DNA from: Paraburkholderia sabiae
Lineage (GTDB): Bacteria; Pseudomonadota; Gammaproteobacteria; Burkholderiales; Burkholderiaceae
Direction: 5' to 3'
Assembly (NCBI RefSeq): GCF_030412785.1
Contig: NZ_CP125295.1
Coordinates: 6,324,001-6,388,000, forward strand
Length of the DNA stretch: 64,000 nt
Part shown: positions 45,319 through 54,298 of the stretch, piece after piece
How positions within the stretch are numbered: position 1 is the stretch's first letter
How the letters are laid out: every line of letters begins with the position of its first letter
Notes under the pieces: generated by a model
What the model saw: only the letters and a program-made list of their open reading frames with translations
Told to the model about the DNA's origin: nothing
The model's database searches: none
Translations under genes and position numbers: made by a program

Positions 45319-45672
45319 TCAGCCGAAGCTGCGGTTACCGAAGATGAGCGCGGACAGCAGCCACGAAACGATGCTGTACAGGATCGAGCCGAAGAACGCC
45401 GACCAGAAACCCGACACTTCGAAGCCCTTCAGCAGCGACGCACACAGCCAGAAGCACAGCGCGTTCACCACGAGTATGAAGAGCCCGAGCGTGAGAATCG
45501 TGACGGGCAACGTCAGCAGGATCAGCACCGGCCGCAGGACGGCATTGATGAGCCCGAGCACGAGCGCGACGATCAGCGCAGTGCCGAAACTGCGGATGTG
45601 AATCGACGGCACGATGTAGGTGATGATCAACAGCGCGAGCGCGTTGACCAGCCAGGTCAGCAATACGGTCAT
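45319..45672 (-). CDS. Small membrane protein of the phage-holin/YvlD-like family
   Basis: A 117-residue inner-membrane protein with four hydrophobic segments (VLLTWLVNALALLIITYIVPSI, ALIVALVLGLINAVLRPVLILL, ILTLGLFILVVNALCFWLCASLL, FGSILYSIVSWLLSALIFG). The motif INAVLRPVLILLTLPVTILTLGLF identifies the family annotated as phage holin family/DUF360. It is not a phage gene here: its place between ahcY and metF is typical of betaproteobacteria. AGGAG before ATG sets the start. Function is unknown. Confidence 0.88.
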   Translation of the reverse strand: MTVLLTWLVNALALLIITYIVPSIHIRSFGTALIVALVLGLINAVLRPVLILLTLPVTILTLGLFILVVNALCFWLCASLLKGFEVSGFWSAFFGSILYSIVSWLLSALIFGNRSFG

Positions 45673-45730
45673 GAACAGCTCCTGATCGCCTGTGGGCGTG
45701 TAGTCCGGGTTGAACTCGAAGGGCACGCGT

Positions 45731-45772
45731 GAAGCACCGGCCGATGCAGTGCGTCGCATCGGCCGTGTGCTT
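45731..45772. other. Long hairpin between ahcY and the membrane-protein gene
   Basis: GAAGCAC and CGGCCGATGC (45731-45747) pair with GCATCGGCCG and GTGCTTC with one bulged base, giving about 17 paired bases around an eight-base loop. There is no T tract on the minus strand, so mRNA stabilisation or processing within the operon is more likely than termination. Confidence 0.5.
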
Positions 45773-45822
45773 CATCCTTCATGCCGACTTGTTTCGGCTT
45801 GTTGATCGACTTATCGATCGAC

Positions 45823-47235
45823 TTAGTAACGGTAGTGGTTCGGTTTGAACGGACCGTTCTTGTCGACGCCGATGTAGCCAGCCTGTTCCGTCGTCAGCTC
45901 CGTCAGGTTCGCGCCGATGCGCGCGAGGTGCAGACGCGCGACCTTCTCGTCGAGTTGCTTCGGCAGCACGTAGACCTTGTTCTCGTACTTGCTGCCTTCG
46001 ACGAACAGTTCGATCTGCGCGAGCGTCTGGTTCGTGAACGAGTTCGACATCACGAACGACGGGTGGCCCGTCGCGCAGCCGAGGTTCACGAGGCGACCTT
46101 CAGCCAGCAGGATCACGCGCTTGCCGTCCGGGAAAATGATGTGGTCGACTTGCGGCTTGATGTTTTCCCACGTGTACTGGCGCGTCGACGCAACGTCGAT
46201 TTCCGAGTCGAAGTGGCCGATGTTGCAGACGATCGCGTTGTGGCGCATCGCCTTCAGGTGATCGTGGTTCAGCACGTGGTAGTTGCCCGTTGCCGTCACG
46301 AAGATGTCGGCCTTGTCGGCGGCGTATTCCATCGTCACGACGCGGTAGCCTTCCATCGCGGCTTGCAGCGCGCAGATCGGATCGATTTCCGTGACCCACA
46401 CGGTTGCGCCCAGACCGCGCAGCGATTGCGCGCAGCCCTTGCCCACGTCGCCGTATCCTGCGACGACCGCGATCTTGCCGGCGATCATCACGTCGGTTGC
46501 ACGCTTGATGCCGTCGACGAGCGACTCGCGGCAGCCGTACAGGTTGTCGAACTTCGATTTCGTGACCGAGTCGTTGACGTTGATCGCGGGGAACGGCAGA
46601 CGGCCTTCCTTCTCCATCTGATACAGGCGATGCACGCCCGTCGTCGTTTCTTCCGTCACGCCCTTGATGTGCGCGAGGCGCTTCGAGTACCACGTCGGAT
46701 CGATGTCGAGATGCTTTCCGATCGACTTGTACAGCGCAACTTCTTCCTCGTTGGTCGGCTTCGAGATGACCGAGCGATCCTTCTCGGCCTTCGAGCCGAG
46801 GATCAGCAGCAGCGTTGCGTCGCCGCCGTCGTCGAGGATCATGTTCGCGAATTCGCCGTTCGGCCATTCGAAAATGCGGTGCGAGAACTCCCAGTATTCG
46901 TCGAGCGATTCGCCCTTGAATGCGAACACGGGCACGCCACCCTTCGCGATCGCGGCAGCGGCGTGGTCCTGCGTCGAGAAGATGTTGCACGATGCCCAAC
47001 GGACGTCGGCGCCGAGCGCCGTCAGCGTCTCGATCAGCACGCCCGTTTGAATCGTCATGTGCAGCGAGCCAGCGATGCGTGCGCCCTTCAGCGGCTGCTG
47101 GGCCTTGTACTCTTCGCGCGTTTGCATGAGACCGGGCATTTCGGTCTCGGCGATGGTGAGTTCCTTGCGGCCCCAGTCGGCCAGCGACATGTCGGCAACA
47201 ATGTAGTCTTGGGAATCGATAACTGCGGCGTTCAT
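45823..47235 (-). CDS. ahcY: Adenosylhomocysteinase
   Basis: A 470-residue NAD-dependent enzyme that hydrolyses S-adenosylhomocysteine to adenosine and homocysteine. Characteristic stretches are [42 protein letters not shown], the NAD site [16 protein letters not shown], and the C-terminal [10 protein letters not shown]. The ATG at 47235 has AAGGAGG at good distance; a GTG one codon earlier is less likely. It is controlled by the SAH riboswitch directly upstream. Confidence 0.97.
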   Translation of the reverse strand: MNAAVIDSQDYIVADMSLADWGRKELTIAETEMPGLMQTREEYKAQQPLKGARIAGSLHMTIQTGVLIETLTALGADVRWASCNIFSTQDHAAAAIAKGGVPVFAFKGESLDEYWEFSHRIFEWPNGEFANMILDDGGDATLLLILGSKAEKDRSVISKPTNEEEVALYKSIGKHLDIDPTWYSKRLAHIKGVTEETTTGVHRLYQMEKEGRLPFPAINVNDSVTKSKFDNLYGCRESLVDGIKRATDVMIAGKIAVVAGYGDVGKGCAQSLRGLGATVWVTEIDPICALQAAMEGYRVVTMEYAADKADIFVTATGNYHVLNHDHLKAMRHNAIVCNIGHFDSEIDVASTRQYTWENIKPQVDHIIFPDGKRVILLAEGRLVNLGCATGHPSFVMSNSFTNQTLAQIELFVEGSKYENKVYVLPKQLDEKVARLHLARIGANLTELTTEQAGYIGVDKNGPFKPNHYRY

Positions 47236-47271
47236 CACGCCCTCCTTTCTAAAAAAGACCTAGAAATGTGA

Positions 47272-47380
47272 CGTGAGCGCCGTTCGATGCGGTTGGTTTG
47301 TAGGCGCGGCGCGCGTTCATTCCTTCCGATTGAAAGCCTTCGAGCCTGGCGGGCCGAACCCGTCGCAACGCTCCTCGAAG
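47272..47380 (-). promoter_or_regulatory. SAH riboswitch
   Basis: The minus-strand leader of ahcY contains the conserved SAH aptamer words in order: CGAGGAGCGTTGCGACGG, then CCAGGCTCG, and after a variable insert AACGGCGCTCACG. GAGCG/CGCTC form the long-range closing pairing and CGAG/CTCG the P2-type helix. Known members turn expression on when S-adenosylhomocysteine accumulates. Downstream, a small stem TTTCTA/TAGAAA sits right before the AAGGAGG ribosome site. The call rests on consensus recognition. Confidence 0.9.
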
Positions 47381-47390
47381 ACGAACGGCG

Positions 47391-47396
47391 ATTGTA
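47391..47396 (-). promoter_or_regulatory. Probable -10 box of the ahcY operon
   Basis: TACAAT on the minus strand lies about ten bases upstream of the riboswitch aptamer. The -35 region is weak. Position right before the aptamer makes it the likely start region. Confidence 0.45.
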
Positions 47397-47432
47397 GCAA
47401 AACGGGATGACGAGCGGGTACGGCGATTCAGC

Positions 47433-48248
47433 CTATGCCGATTGATTCGGCGAGGTTTGCGCGGGTTGTGCGGCTTGCGCGGTCAGATGCGGCGCGAGGT
47501 CGGCGTCGCGCAATTCGGTGATCGCTTCGTACGCGTGGCGCACGAAGCGCCACGACGCTTCACGCGTCGCGTCGACGAGTTCGTCGGGTGCGGCGAGCAT
47601 GCCCATCGAAATGCGGAAATACCGCTCCGCGTGGATATTCGGGTGATAGTGCATGCGCACGCGCTTGCAGTCGTCGAGCCGCGGATTGCCGAAGATGTTC
47701 AGCAGCGCGAGCGAAAACGCGCCGTCTTCGCCGCCGTGGCGGCGGAACACGTCATCGAGCGGAAAACCGCCGAACGCCGCGTACAGCGAACGCCGGATCA
47801 CGAGACTGCTCGGCACCGTGTTGCTGAGCGTCGCCGCGTGCTCGGCGAATTGAGGATGCCCGGTGATCTCGGCGGGAAAGCCGCAATACTCGACGTCGAA
47901 ACGGATCGACGGCTGACGCGGATGATCGTGCAGGAATTGGGCGGCAGCAGCGAGCGCGCCGGGCAGATACTCGTCGTCGGCGTCGATAAAGGCGAGCAGC
48001 GGATGTCGCGCATGCATCGCGCCCCAGTTCCGCGCGCGCGCCGCGCCGCCGTTTTGCGGCATGCCCAGCAGTTCGATGTGCGGATAGCGCTGAGCGAATT
48101 GCGCGGCGATGTCGCGTGAAGCGTCCTGCGAACCGTCGTCGATTACGACGATCTGCGCCGCTTCCGGTTGCGCGACGCAGCTCTCGAGCGTGCGGGCGAG
48201 CGTGCCTTCGGCGTTGTAGCAGGGAATGATGATGGAGATGGGATGCAT
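47433..48248 (-). CDS. Family 2 glycosyltransferase
   Basis: A 271-residue cytoplasmic GT-A-fold enzyme. The N terminus MHPISIIIPCYNAEGTLARTLESC, the nucleotide-binding IVVIDDGSQDASRD, PQNGGAARARNWG and the metal-binding FIDADDEYLPG (DxD) are all present. The C-terminal part (residues 120-250) defines acceptor use and is not recognised. No membrane helix. It is a solitary gene, so the polysaccharide it serves is unknown. Confidence 0.87.
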   Translation of the reverse strand: MHPISIIIPCYNAEGTLARTLESCVAQPEAAQIVVIDDGSQDASRDIAAQFAQRYPHIELLGMPQNGGAARARNWGAMHARHPLLAFIDADDEYLPGALAAAAQFLHDHPRQPSIRFDVEYCGFPAEITGHPQFAEHAATLSNTVPSSLVIRRSLYAAFGGFPLDDVFRRHGGEDGAFSLALLNIFGNPRLDDCKRVRMHYHPNIHAERYFRISMGMLAAPDELVDATREASWRFVRHAYEAITELRDADLAPHLTAQAAQPAQTSPNQSA

Positions 48249-48339
48249 CGCCTGATCCGGTCTCGGAGTGAATGACGCCGGCGATCATAAAGCGCGCGCG
48301 CCGCCACTCATCCCAAAATAGGCTCAGTCCGGCTGCAGG

Positions 48340-49062
48340 TCAAAGCGGCAGCATCCCGAACAGCGGCGCGAGCAGCACCATCACGACGCCCGCGATCATC
48401 ATCGTCAGGCTCGCGACGACGCCCTCTTCGCTGCCGAGTTCACGCGCCTTAGCCGTGCCGACGCCGTGCGCCGCCGCGCCGAACAGCGCGCCACGCGCGA
48501 GCCGCGTGCGCAGCGGCACGAGCGCCAGCACGATCTCGCCGAACAGCATGCCGCAGACGCCCGTCGCGATCACGAACAGCGCGGTCAGATCTTTCGGCGC
48601 GTGAATCTTGTCGGACACGGCGAGCGCGAACGGCGTCGATACCGAGCGCGTCATCAGGCTGCGCTGCAATTCCGGCGACAGATGCAGCAGCTTCGACAGC
48701 GCCAGCGATCCGCCCACGGCGACCACGATGCCGACCGTCACGCCGACGGTGAGCGAAATCCAGTGGCGCTTCAGCAGTTCGCGGTATTCGTAGATGGGCA
48801 CAGCGAACGCGACGGTCGCCGGGCCGAGCAGCCACATCAGCCAGCGCGTGTCCTGAAAGTAGACGGCATAAGGAATCCGCGCGACGACGACGATCGCGGC
48901 CAGCACCGCGGGCACAGCGAGCAGCGGCGTGAGCCAGGGCGACCGGAAGCGCGCGTACAACGCCTTCGACGCGAAATAGAGCGCCACCGTCAGCACGAAG
49001 CAGCCCGCGGCGATGAGCCGGGAAGCGTCGTCGACGAAAAGGGACGAGTAGAAGGCGCTCAT
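48340..49062 (-). CDS. LrgB/CidB-family membrane protein
   Basis: A 240-residue inner-membrane protein of the LrgB family, with seven or so hydrophobic helices. Signatures are GPATVAFAVPIYEYRELLKRHW and RSLMTRSVSTPFALAVSDKI, and the C-terminal GAAAHGVGTAKARELGSEEGVVASLTMMIAGVVMVLLAP. With LrgA it forms a pair linked to murein hydrolase control, overflow metabolism or pyruvate/glycolate export in different bacteria. It follows the lrgA-like gene by 24 bases. Confidence 0.9.
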   Translation of the reverse strand: MSAFYSSLFVDDASRLIAAGCFVLTVALYFASKALYARFRSPWLTPLLAVPAVLAAIVVVARIPYAVYFQDTRWLMWLLGPATVAFAVPIYEYRELLKRHWISLTVGVTVGIVVAVGGSLALSKLLHLSPELQRSLMTRSVSTPFALAVSDKIHAPKDLTALFVIATGVCGMLFGEIVLALVPLRTRLARGALFGAAAHGVGTAKARELGSEEGVVASLTMMIAGVVMVLLAPLFGMLPL

Positions 49063-49086
49063 GAACGAAACGATCCGGAACGTGGA

Positions 49087-49578
49087 TTAGAGGAAGTTGC
49101 GACCGGCAGCACGGCGTTCGACGGGCGCGCGCTGAACCATCACGCGACGCAGCGCGAGACGGCGTTCGAGCCGTGCGGCCTGTTCGACGGCAAACGCGAC
49201 GGCCACCATCACCATCAGCGTGCCCGCGATCACGACGAGTGCGAGGCGCCATCCGTCTTCGCGGAACAGGCCGCCGTACTGGACGGCCGCGACGGCGGCG
49301 GGAATGAAGAACAGCAGCATGTCCGACAGCAGCCAGTCGGCGCCCGCCTTCACCCAGCGCGGCGCGACGCCGCCGCAGAACAGCAGCGCCAGCAGCGCGA
49401 CGAGACCCACGACGCCGCCCGGCACAGGCAGACCGAAACGGCGCACGATGTAATCGGCGGCGAACCAGACTCCGGCGATGGCCGCGCTCTGCACGGCAAT
49501 CCGGCCGATCTTCGCGACGGGCGACGTCGCATCGAGGCGGATGGAAGCGGCGAGACGGGCGATCAGCGGCGAGATCAT
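49087..49578 (-). CDS. LrgA/CidA-family membrane protein
   Basis: A 163-residue inner-membrane protein, holin-like. The motif VRRFGLPVPGGVVGLVALLALLFCGGV is the family's conserved PxPGxxxG segment, followed by LLSDMLLFFIPAAVAAVQYG. A basic C-terminal tail (RLERRLALRRVMVQRAPVERR) is longer than in Staphylococcus LrgA. It is divergent from the LysR gene and cotranscribed with the LrgB-type gene. Confidence 0.88.
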   Translation of the reverse strand: MISPLIARLAASIRLDATSPVAKIGRIAVQSAAIAGVWFAADYIVRRFGLPVPGGVVGLVALLALLFCGGVAPRWVKAGADWLLSDMLLFFIPAAVAAVQYGGLFREDGWRLALVVIAGTLMVMVAVAFAVEQAARLERRLALRRVMVQRAPVERRAAGRNFL

Positions 49579-49610
49579 GGCAAACCCTAGGTGACTTTTG
49601 GATGAGATTC

Positions 49611-49676
49611 AGTATAGGGTGCGGTGCAGCATAAATATAATGACTTAGAATTATCCGCTTCATTCCAAATTGGAAT
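49611..49676. promoter_or_regulatory. Divergent promoter region with LysR-type palindrome
   Basis: A perfect 15-base palindrome ATTCCAAATTGGAAT (49662-49676) lies 26 bases before the LysR start. TATAAT occurs at 49636-49641 on the plus strand, and TATACT on the minus strand at 49611-49616, fitting -10 boxes for the regulator and for lrgAB. The palindrome is a candidate LysR binding site. Confidence 0.5.
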
Positions 49677-49702
49677 TGAGGCTAACGAAGAGGGCTACGA
49701 AC

Positions 49703-50662
49703 ATGGAACTGCGCGCGCTTCGCTATTTTGTCGAGGTCGTACGGCAGCAGAGCTTCACCGTCGCGGCCGAGCAGATGTTCGTCACGCAGCCGACCATCAG
49801 CAAGATGGTGAAGGCGCTGGAAGACGAGATCGGCTCGCCGCTGCTGCTGCGCGACGGCCGGCAGATGGTGCTGACGGACGCCGGCCGGATCGTCTATCAG
49901 CGCGGCCAGGATGTGATCGCCGCCTACGCGCAATTGCAGGCCGAACTGAACGATCTCGACAAGCTCGGGCGCGGCGAGCTGACCATCGGCATTCCGCCGA
50001 TGGGCGGGTCGCTCTTCACGCCCGCGATCGCCGCATTCCGGCAGCGTTATCCGAAGGTCGAGCTGAAGCTGTTCGAGCAGGGTTCGAAGGCAATCGAGGC
50101 CGCGCTGATTTCGGGCGAACTGGAACTCGGCGGCGTGCTTCAGCCTGTCGACGACATGATCGACGTGCTGCCGATGACCCGTCAGGTGCTGTGGCTCGTC
50201 GCGCGTCACGGCTCGCGCTGGGATGCGCTGCAGGAAGTGCCGCTCGCCGATCTCGCGCAGGAACCGTTCGTGTTCTACGGCGAAAGCCTCGCGCTGAACG
50301 ACGTCGTGCTGACGGCGTGCCGCACGGCGGGCTTCGCGCCGACCATCGTCGGACGCAGCGGGCATTGGGACTTCATGGCGGCGCTGGTGCTGGCGGGCGT
50401 CGGCATTGCGCTGTTGCCCGCGCCGTATTGCCGGCGGCTCGATGCCGCGCAGTTCACCTGCCGGCCCGTCGTCGCGCCGGAGATTCCGTGGGAAATGGCG
50501 ATCGGCTGGCGGCGCAACGGCTATCTGTCGCATGCGGCGCGCGCGTGGCTCGAAGTCGCGCGCGAAACGCTGCCGGGCCTCACAACCGACAACTTCACGC
50601 ACCCGCCTACCTTCGATCTCCCCGCCGCGCAACCGGATCGCGCGAAACCGCAGCCGAAATGA
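49703..50662 (+). CDS. LysR-family transcriptional regulator
   Basis: A 319-residue regulator. The N-terminal helix-turn-helix is MELRALRYFVEVVRQQSFTVAAEQMFVTQPTISKMVKALEDEIGSPLLLR, followed by the effector-binding domain (GELTIGIPPMGGSLFTPAIAAFRQRYP ...). The layout matches CidR-type regulators next to lrgA/lrgB pairs, so control of the divergent genes is likely. The start at 49703 is the canonical LysR N terminus; a longer reading from 49670 covers the palindrome. Confidence 0.9.
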   Translation: MELRALRYFVEVVRQQSFTVAAEQMFVTQPTISKMVKALEDEIGSPLLLRDGRQMVLTDAGRIVYQRGQDVIAAYAQLQAELNDLDKLGRGELTIGIPPMGGSLFTPAIAAFRQRYPKVELKLFEQGSKAIEAALISGELELGGVLQPVDDMIDVLPMTRQVLWLVARHGSRWDALQEVPLADLAQEPFVFYGESLALNDVVLTACRTAGFAPTIVGRSGHWDFMAALVLAGVGIALLPAPYCRRLDAAQFTCRPVVAPEIPWEMAIGWRRNGYLSHAARAWLEVARETLPGLTTDNFTHPPTFDLPAAQPDRAKPQPK

Positions 50663-50693
50663 AAAATGCCGCCCGGTTTGCACCGGGCGGCAT
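50661..50693 (-). terminator. Rho-independent terminator of the OmpA-type gene
   Basis: An 11-bp stem ATGCCGCCCGG/CCGGGCGGCAT (50666-50676, 50683-50693) followed on the minus strand by TTTTTCATTTC. It lies between the convergent LysR and OmpA-type genes. Confidence 0.8.
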
Positions 50694-50724
50694 CGGGTTC
50701 CGACTTCGTTCGACCTCTTGCGTG

Positions 50725-52497
50725 TTACTGCGGCTGCGCCTGCGCGTCAGTGAATTCGATCCGCCGATTCGCGAAACGCCCGCTTTCCGTCGCGTTGCTC
50801 GCCACGGGGCGCACATTGCCGTAGCCGTGCGCGACGAGCGCGTCGGCGGGCACGCCGGCTTTCACGAGGAACGCGCGCACGGCTTCGGCGCGCTCCTTCG
50901 ACAACTCCAGATTCGCCGATTCGCCGCCGACGTTATCCGAGTAGCCCGCCACTTCGAGCTTCGGCGCGTGGCCGCTCTTCGCGCACGATTGCAGCAATTG
51001 CGCGGACTGGTTCAGATCGTCGAATGCCGACTGCGGCACGCGCGCGTCGCGCGACGCGAAATTGACGACCTGCAGGTTCAGCGTCCTGACGAGATCCGCC
51101 GACGCGCACGATGCGCCCGGCGCGAGCAGCGACTTCGCCGCGTTCCTGAACGACTGCGCGGCGTTCGCGACGGCTTGCGCCGGATTAAACGCGCTCACCT
51201 GATACGACGCGCCGAACAGCGATTTCAGACGGTCGAGCCAGCCGGATTTTGCATCGGCGGCCGCACCGCTCAGTTCGACCTGCGTGCCGTCGATTTTCAT
51301 CTCCGCGCCCGGCGTCGCCAGCAGCGGCAGCAGCGCGTCGAGATGCGCGAGCCAGTCAGCAGCCTTACGGCTGTCGTCGAGCGTGATGTCGGCGTTGAAG
51401 TTGCCCGCACCGAATTTCTTCGTCAGCGCGTTCAGCAGTTGCGACTTTTCGGCGACGTTCTGAACGGTTGCGGTAATCGTCGGCTTGCCGTTTTTATCGA
51501 CGGAGACGATCAGTTGCGAGTCCTTCGCGGCGGCGGGCGCCGCGTCCGTCTGCACCGGGCCCGAAGTGCTCGCGGAATCGTCGTGCGCGGGCTGCGGAAC
51601 CGGCTGGGTATCGGCTTGCGCGGCCGACGCGTCCGCTGCGACAGGCTCGGCTGCGACCACGTTGCGGCTGAGGAAACCGGTCGCCGCCGGACAGTACGAC
51701 AACGCAATCCACGTCAGCATCGCGGCCAACGCGCCGATCAGCGCAGACAACGCCGTCACGCCGAGCCAATGCTTCGCCTTCAGACCGACATGGCGCACCT
51801 CGCGCACTTCGCGGGCGGGCTGCACGGCGGCTGACGCATTCGTGGACAGCGTCGGCTCGGCGGGACCGCGCACGGGTGCAGGCGCTGCAACCGGTTGATC
51901 GAAATGCGACGACACCGCGCGCACCTGCGAACCGACCGTCTGCGCGAAAGCTGCCGCGCCGCCCAGACCAAGCACCATCGTCAGACCGTCGTTCAGGAAC
52001 GGCGCGATGTGCGGCAACTGCTGGCCGAGCAGCGTCGGCAGCTGGCCGATATTGCCCTGATGATCGAGAACGTGGCGCTTGAGCACGCCCATCATCACGC
52101 CGCCAGCGATGCCCGAAATGGCGTGCGTCGCGTGCGCGGGCACGCCCGTCTGCATCGACACGGTGTCGCTCAATCCGTCGATGCGCCGCTCGAACAGATG
52201 TTCGAGCAGCTGACGACCCGTCGACGACAACTGCGTCACGCCCGTCGTGCTCGAGAAAATTCGCGGCAGCTGTTCGGCGATATCCGCGCTGACTTCCTGC
52301 CCGAGTACGGTCGCGAACAGCGCACGCGCGCCGTCGAGCGTCGCGCATTTGTGCAACAGGCCGGCGACGAGCGCCGGCGCGGTGACATCCATCACTTTCG
52401 CCGTCGCTTCCGGCGGCAACCCGAGGCAATTCGACAACTGTCGAACCACCGCGTCCGGCAATGCAGACCGGACCAACTGAATCACATTGACACTCAT
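50725..52497 (-). CDS. DUF937-TM-OmpA fusion protein
   Basis: A 590-residue inner-membrane-anchored protein. Residues 1-190 resemble DUF937 (YidB-like): helices with many Leu/Ala and QLPTLLGQQLPHIAPFLNDGL. A Pro/Ala linker leads to one transmembrane helix at 244-268 (LGVTALSALIGALAAMLTWIALSYC). A periplasmic region around 320-420 reads like a BON-type fold (NGKPTITATVQNVAEKSQLLNAL). A C-terminal OmpA peptidoglycan-binding domain follows (KLEVAGYSDNVGGESANLELSKERAEAVRAFL ... GRFANRRIEFT). It should tether the inner membrane to peptidoglycan. Function is unknown. Confidence 0.85.
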   Translation of the reverse strand: MSVNVIQLVRSALPDAVVRQLSNCLGLPPEATAKVMDVTAPALVAGLLHKCATLDGARALFATVLGQEVSADIAEQLPRIFSSTTGVTQLSSTGRQLLEHLFERRIDGLSDTVSMQTGVPAHATHAISGIAGGVMMGVLKRHVLDHQGNIGQLPTLLGQQLPHIAPFLNDGLTMVLGLGGAAAFAQTVGSQVRAVSSHFDQPVAAPAPVRGPAEPTLSTNASAAVQPAREVREVRHVGLKAKHWLGVTALSALIGALAAMLTWIALSYCPAATGFLSRNVVAAEPVAADASAAQADTQPVPQPAHDDSASTSGPVQTDAAPAAAKDSQLIVSVDKNGKPTITATVQNVAEKSQLLNALTKKFGAGNFNADITLDDSRKAADWLAHLDALLPLLATPGAEMKIDGTQVELSGAAADAKSGWLDRLKSLFGASYQVSAFNPAQAVANAAQSFRNAAKSLLAPGASCASADLVRTLNLQVVNFASRDARVPQSAFDDLNQSAQLLQSCAKSGHAPKLEVAGYSDNVGGESANLELSKERAEAVRAFLVKAGVPADALVAHGYGNVRPVASNATESGRFANRRIEFTDAQAQPQ

Positions 52498-52618
52498 CGA
52501 TTCGTTTCCCTGAATTTCGAACGCGCGCCCGTGCGCCCTTCGTTGGGGCGCGATTATAGGAGCGTGAAAATCTCAGAAATGAAGCGATGAACGATTTTGG
52601 ATCTTTATAGGATTACTC

Positions 52619-54298
52619 TTATTTTGCGTGTTGTTCGGCATCACGACGGACGAGTGGCCTGAGCTCGTCGGCGAGCGGCTGACTGGCGACAGCACCACGC
52701 CGCGTCGCTGCGATGAAATCCGCGGCGCGCTCGCCGATCATCACCGTAGGTGCGTTCGTGTTGCCGCCGATCAGCGTCGGCATCACGGAAGCGTCGACTA
52801 CCCGCAAGCCCGTTACGCCGCGCACGCGCAGTTGCGGATCGACGACCGATCGCTCGTCGCCGCCCATCCTGCATGTCGAAACGGGGTGATAGATCGTGTC
52901 GGCACGTTCGGCGATCGTCGCGCGCAATTCGGCATCCGTCTGTCCGTGCCGCGTGTAGAGTTCGCGGCCGCCGCACAGCGCGAGCGACGGCGCGTCCAGA
53001 ATGCGCCGCGACAGATGCACGCCTTCGACGAGCAGATCCATATCGCGCGGATCGGTGAGAAACGCGGGATCGATGACGGGCGCCTCGCGCGCATCGCTGC
53101 CCGCGAGCGTCACGGAACCGCGGCTATGCGGACGCAGCACGCACACGTGCAGCGAATAGCCATGCCCCCAATGCATCCGCCGATTGTGATCGTCGACGAG
53201 CGCGGTGCAGAAGTGCAATTGCAGATCGGGCCGGTCGAGCGTCGGACGGCTTTTCAGAAAGCCGCCCGCTTCCGCGACATTGCTCGTCAGCATGCCGCGT
53301 CCGCTGCGCAGATACGAGTAGAAGCCCGGCACCATCTTCGCGAAGCCGCGCAGCGAGAAGCCGGTGAGTTTCGTCGACGGCACGCGTTTGTTGATCGTGA
53401 AATCGACGTGATCGGTGAGATTGCGCCCGACTTCGGGCGCGTCGTGCAGCACGGGAATGCCGAACGCGCGCAGATGCTCCGCGGGACCGATGCCCGAGCA
53501 CATCAGCAGTTGCGGCGAGTTGAAGGTGCCCGCCGCGAGCACGACTTCGCAGCGCGCCTCGATGATTTCCTTCGCGCCGCCGCGCATCACTTCGACGCCC
53601 GTCGCGCGCTTGCCGTCGAACAGCACGCGCAACACGGCGGCATCGGCGATGGTGTGCAGATTCGGACGCGCGCGTCCGTAGATGTACGCGCGCGCGACGC
53701 TCCAGCGCTGGCCGCCGCGCTGCGTCACCTGGTAGAAGCCGACGCCTTCCTGCATCGCGCCGTTGAAATCGTCGTTGCGCGGAAAGCCGGCTTCGACGGC
53801 GGCCTTCACGAAGCGATGGGAAAACGGATTCTGGAACCGCAGATCCGCGACGTTGAGCGGACCGTCGGCGCCATGCAGCGCATTGGCGCCGTGCCTGTTG
53901 CGCTCGTTGCATTCTGCGCGGCGAAAGTACGGCAACACGTCGTCGAAAGACCAGCCGTTGCAGCCGAGCCGCGCCCAGTCGTCGTAATCGAGCGGATGGC
54001 CGCGCGTGTAGACCATTGCGTTGATCGCACTCGATCCGCCGAAGCCGCGTCCGCGCGGCTGATAACCGCGCCGTCCGTTGAGACCGGGTTGCGGCGTCGT
54101 CAGATAGCCGTAGTTGGTCTTGAGCTTGAACGGCACGACGGCGGCGACGCCGAGCGGCATGTTGACGAAGAGATTGCGTTCGGTGTGCGGACCCGCGTCG
54201 ATGAGCGCGATGGTCGCGTCGGGACATTGCTCCGCGAGACGCCCGGCGAGCGAACAGCCGCCCGAACCCGCGCCTACGATGACGTAGTCGTATTGCAT
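52619..54298 (-). CDS. GMC-family oxidoreductase (choline/alcohol dehydrogenase-like)
   Basis: A 559-residue FAD enzyme. The dinucleotide motif DYVIVGAGSGGCSLAGRLAE is at the start and the GMC signature RGRGFGGSSAINAMVYTRGHP near residue 90. The catalytic region is HPVSTCRMGGDERSVVDPQLRVRGVTGLRVVDASVMPTLIGGNTNAPTVMIGERAADFI, with the base His in HPVSTCRMG. It oxidises an alcohol to aldehyde; AlkJ and BetA are close relatives. GGAGGAG precedes ATG. The divergent aldehyde dehydrogenase suggests a two-step alcohol to acid route. Confidence 0.9.
   Translation of the reverse strand: MQYDYVIVGAGSGGCSLAGRLAEQCPDATIALIDAGPHTERNLFVNMPLGVAAVVPFKLKTNYGYLTTPQPGLNGRRGYQPRGRGFGGSSAINAMVYTRGHPLDYDDWARLGCNGWSFDDVLPYFRRAECNERNRHGANALHGADGPLNVADLRFQNPFSHRFVKAAVEAGFPRNDDFNGAMQEGVGFYQVTQRGGQRWSVARAYIYGRARPNLHTIADAAVLRVLFDGKRATGVEVMRGGAKEIIEARCEVVLAAGTFNSPQLLMCSGIGPAEHLRAFGIPVLHDAPEVGRNLTDHVDFTINKRVPSTKLTGFSLRGFAKMVPGFYSYLRSGRGMLTSNVAEAGGFLKSRPTLDRPDLQLHFCTALVDDHNRRMHWGHGYSLHVCVLRPHSRGSVTLAGSDAREAPVIDPAFLTDPRDMDLLVEGVHLSRRILDAPSLALCGGRELYTRHGQTDAELRATIAERADTIYHPVSTCRMGGDERSVVDPQLRVRGVTGLRVVDASVMPTLIGGNTNAPTVMIGERAADFIAATRRGAVASQPLADELRPLVRRDAEQHAK

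Noticed and set aside
45319..45672. Prophage remnant suggested by a holin-type protein
   Set aside because: The family is widely found between ahcY and metF in betaproteobacteria; no other phage gene is nearby.
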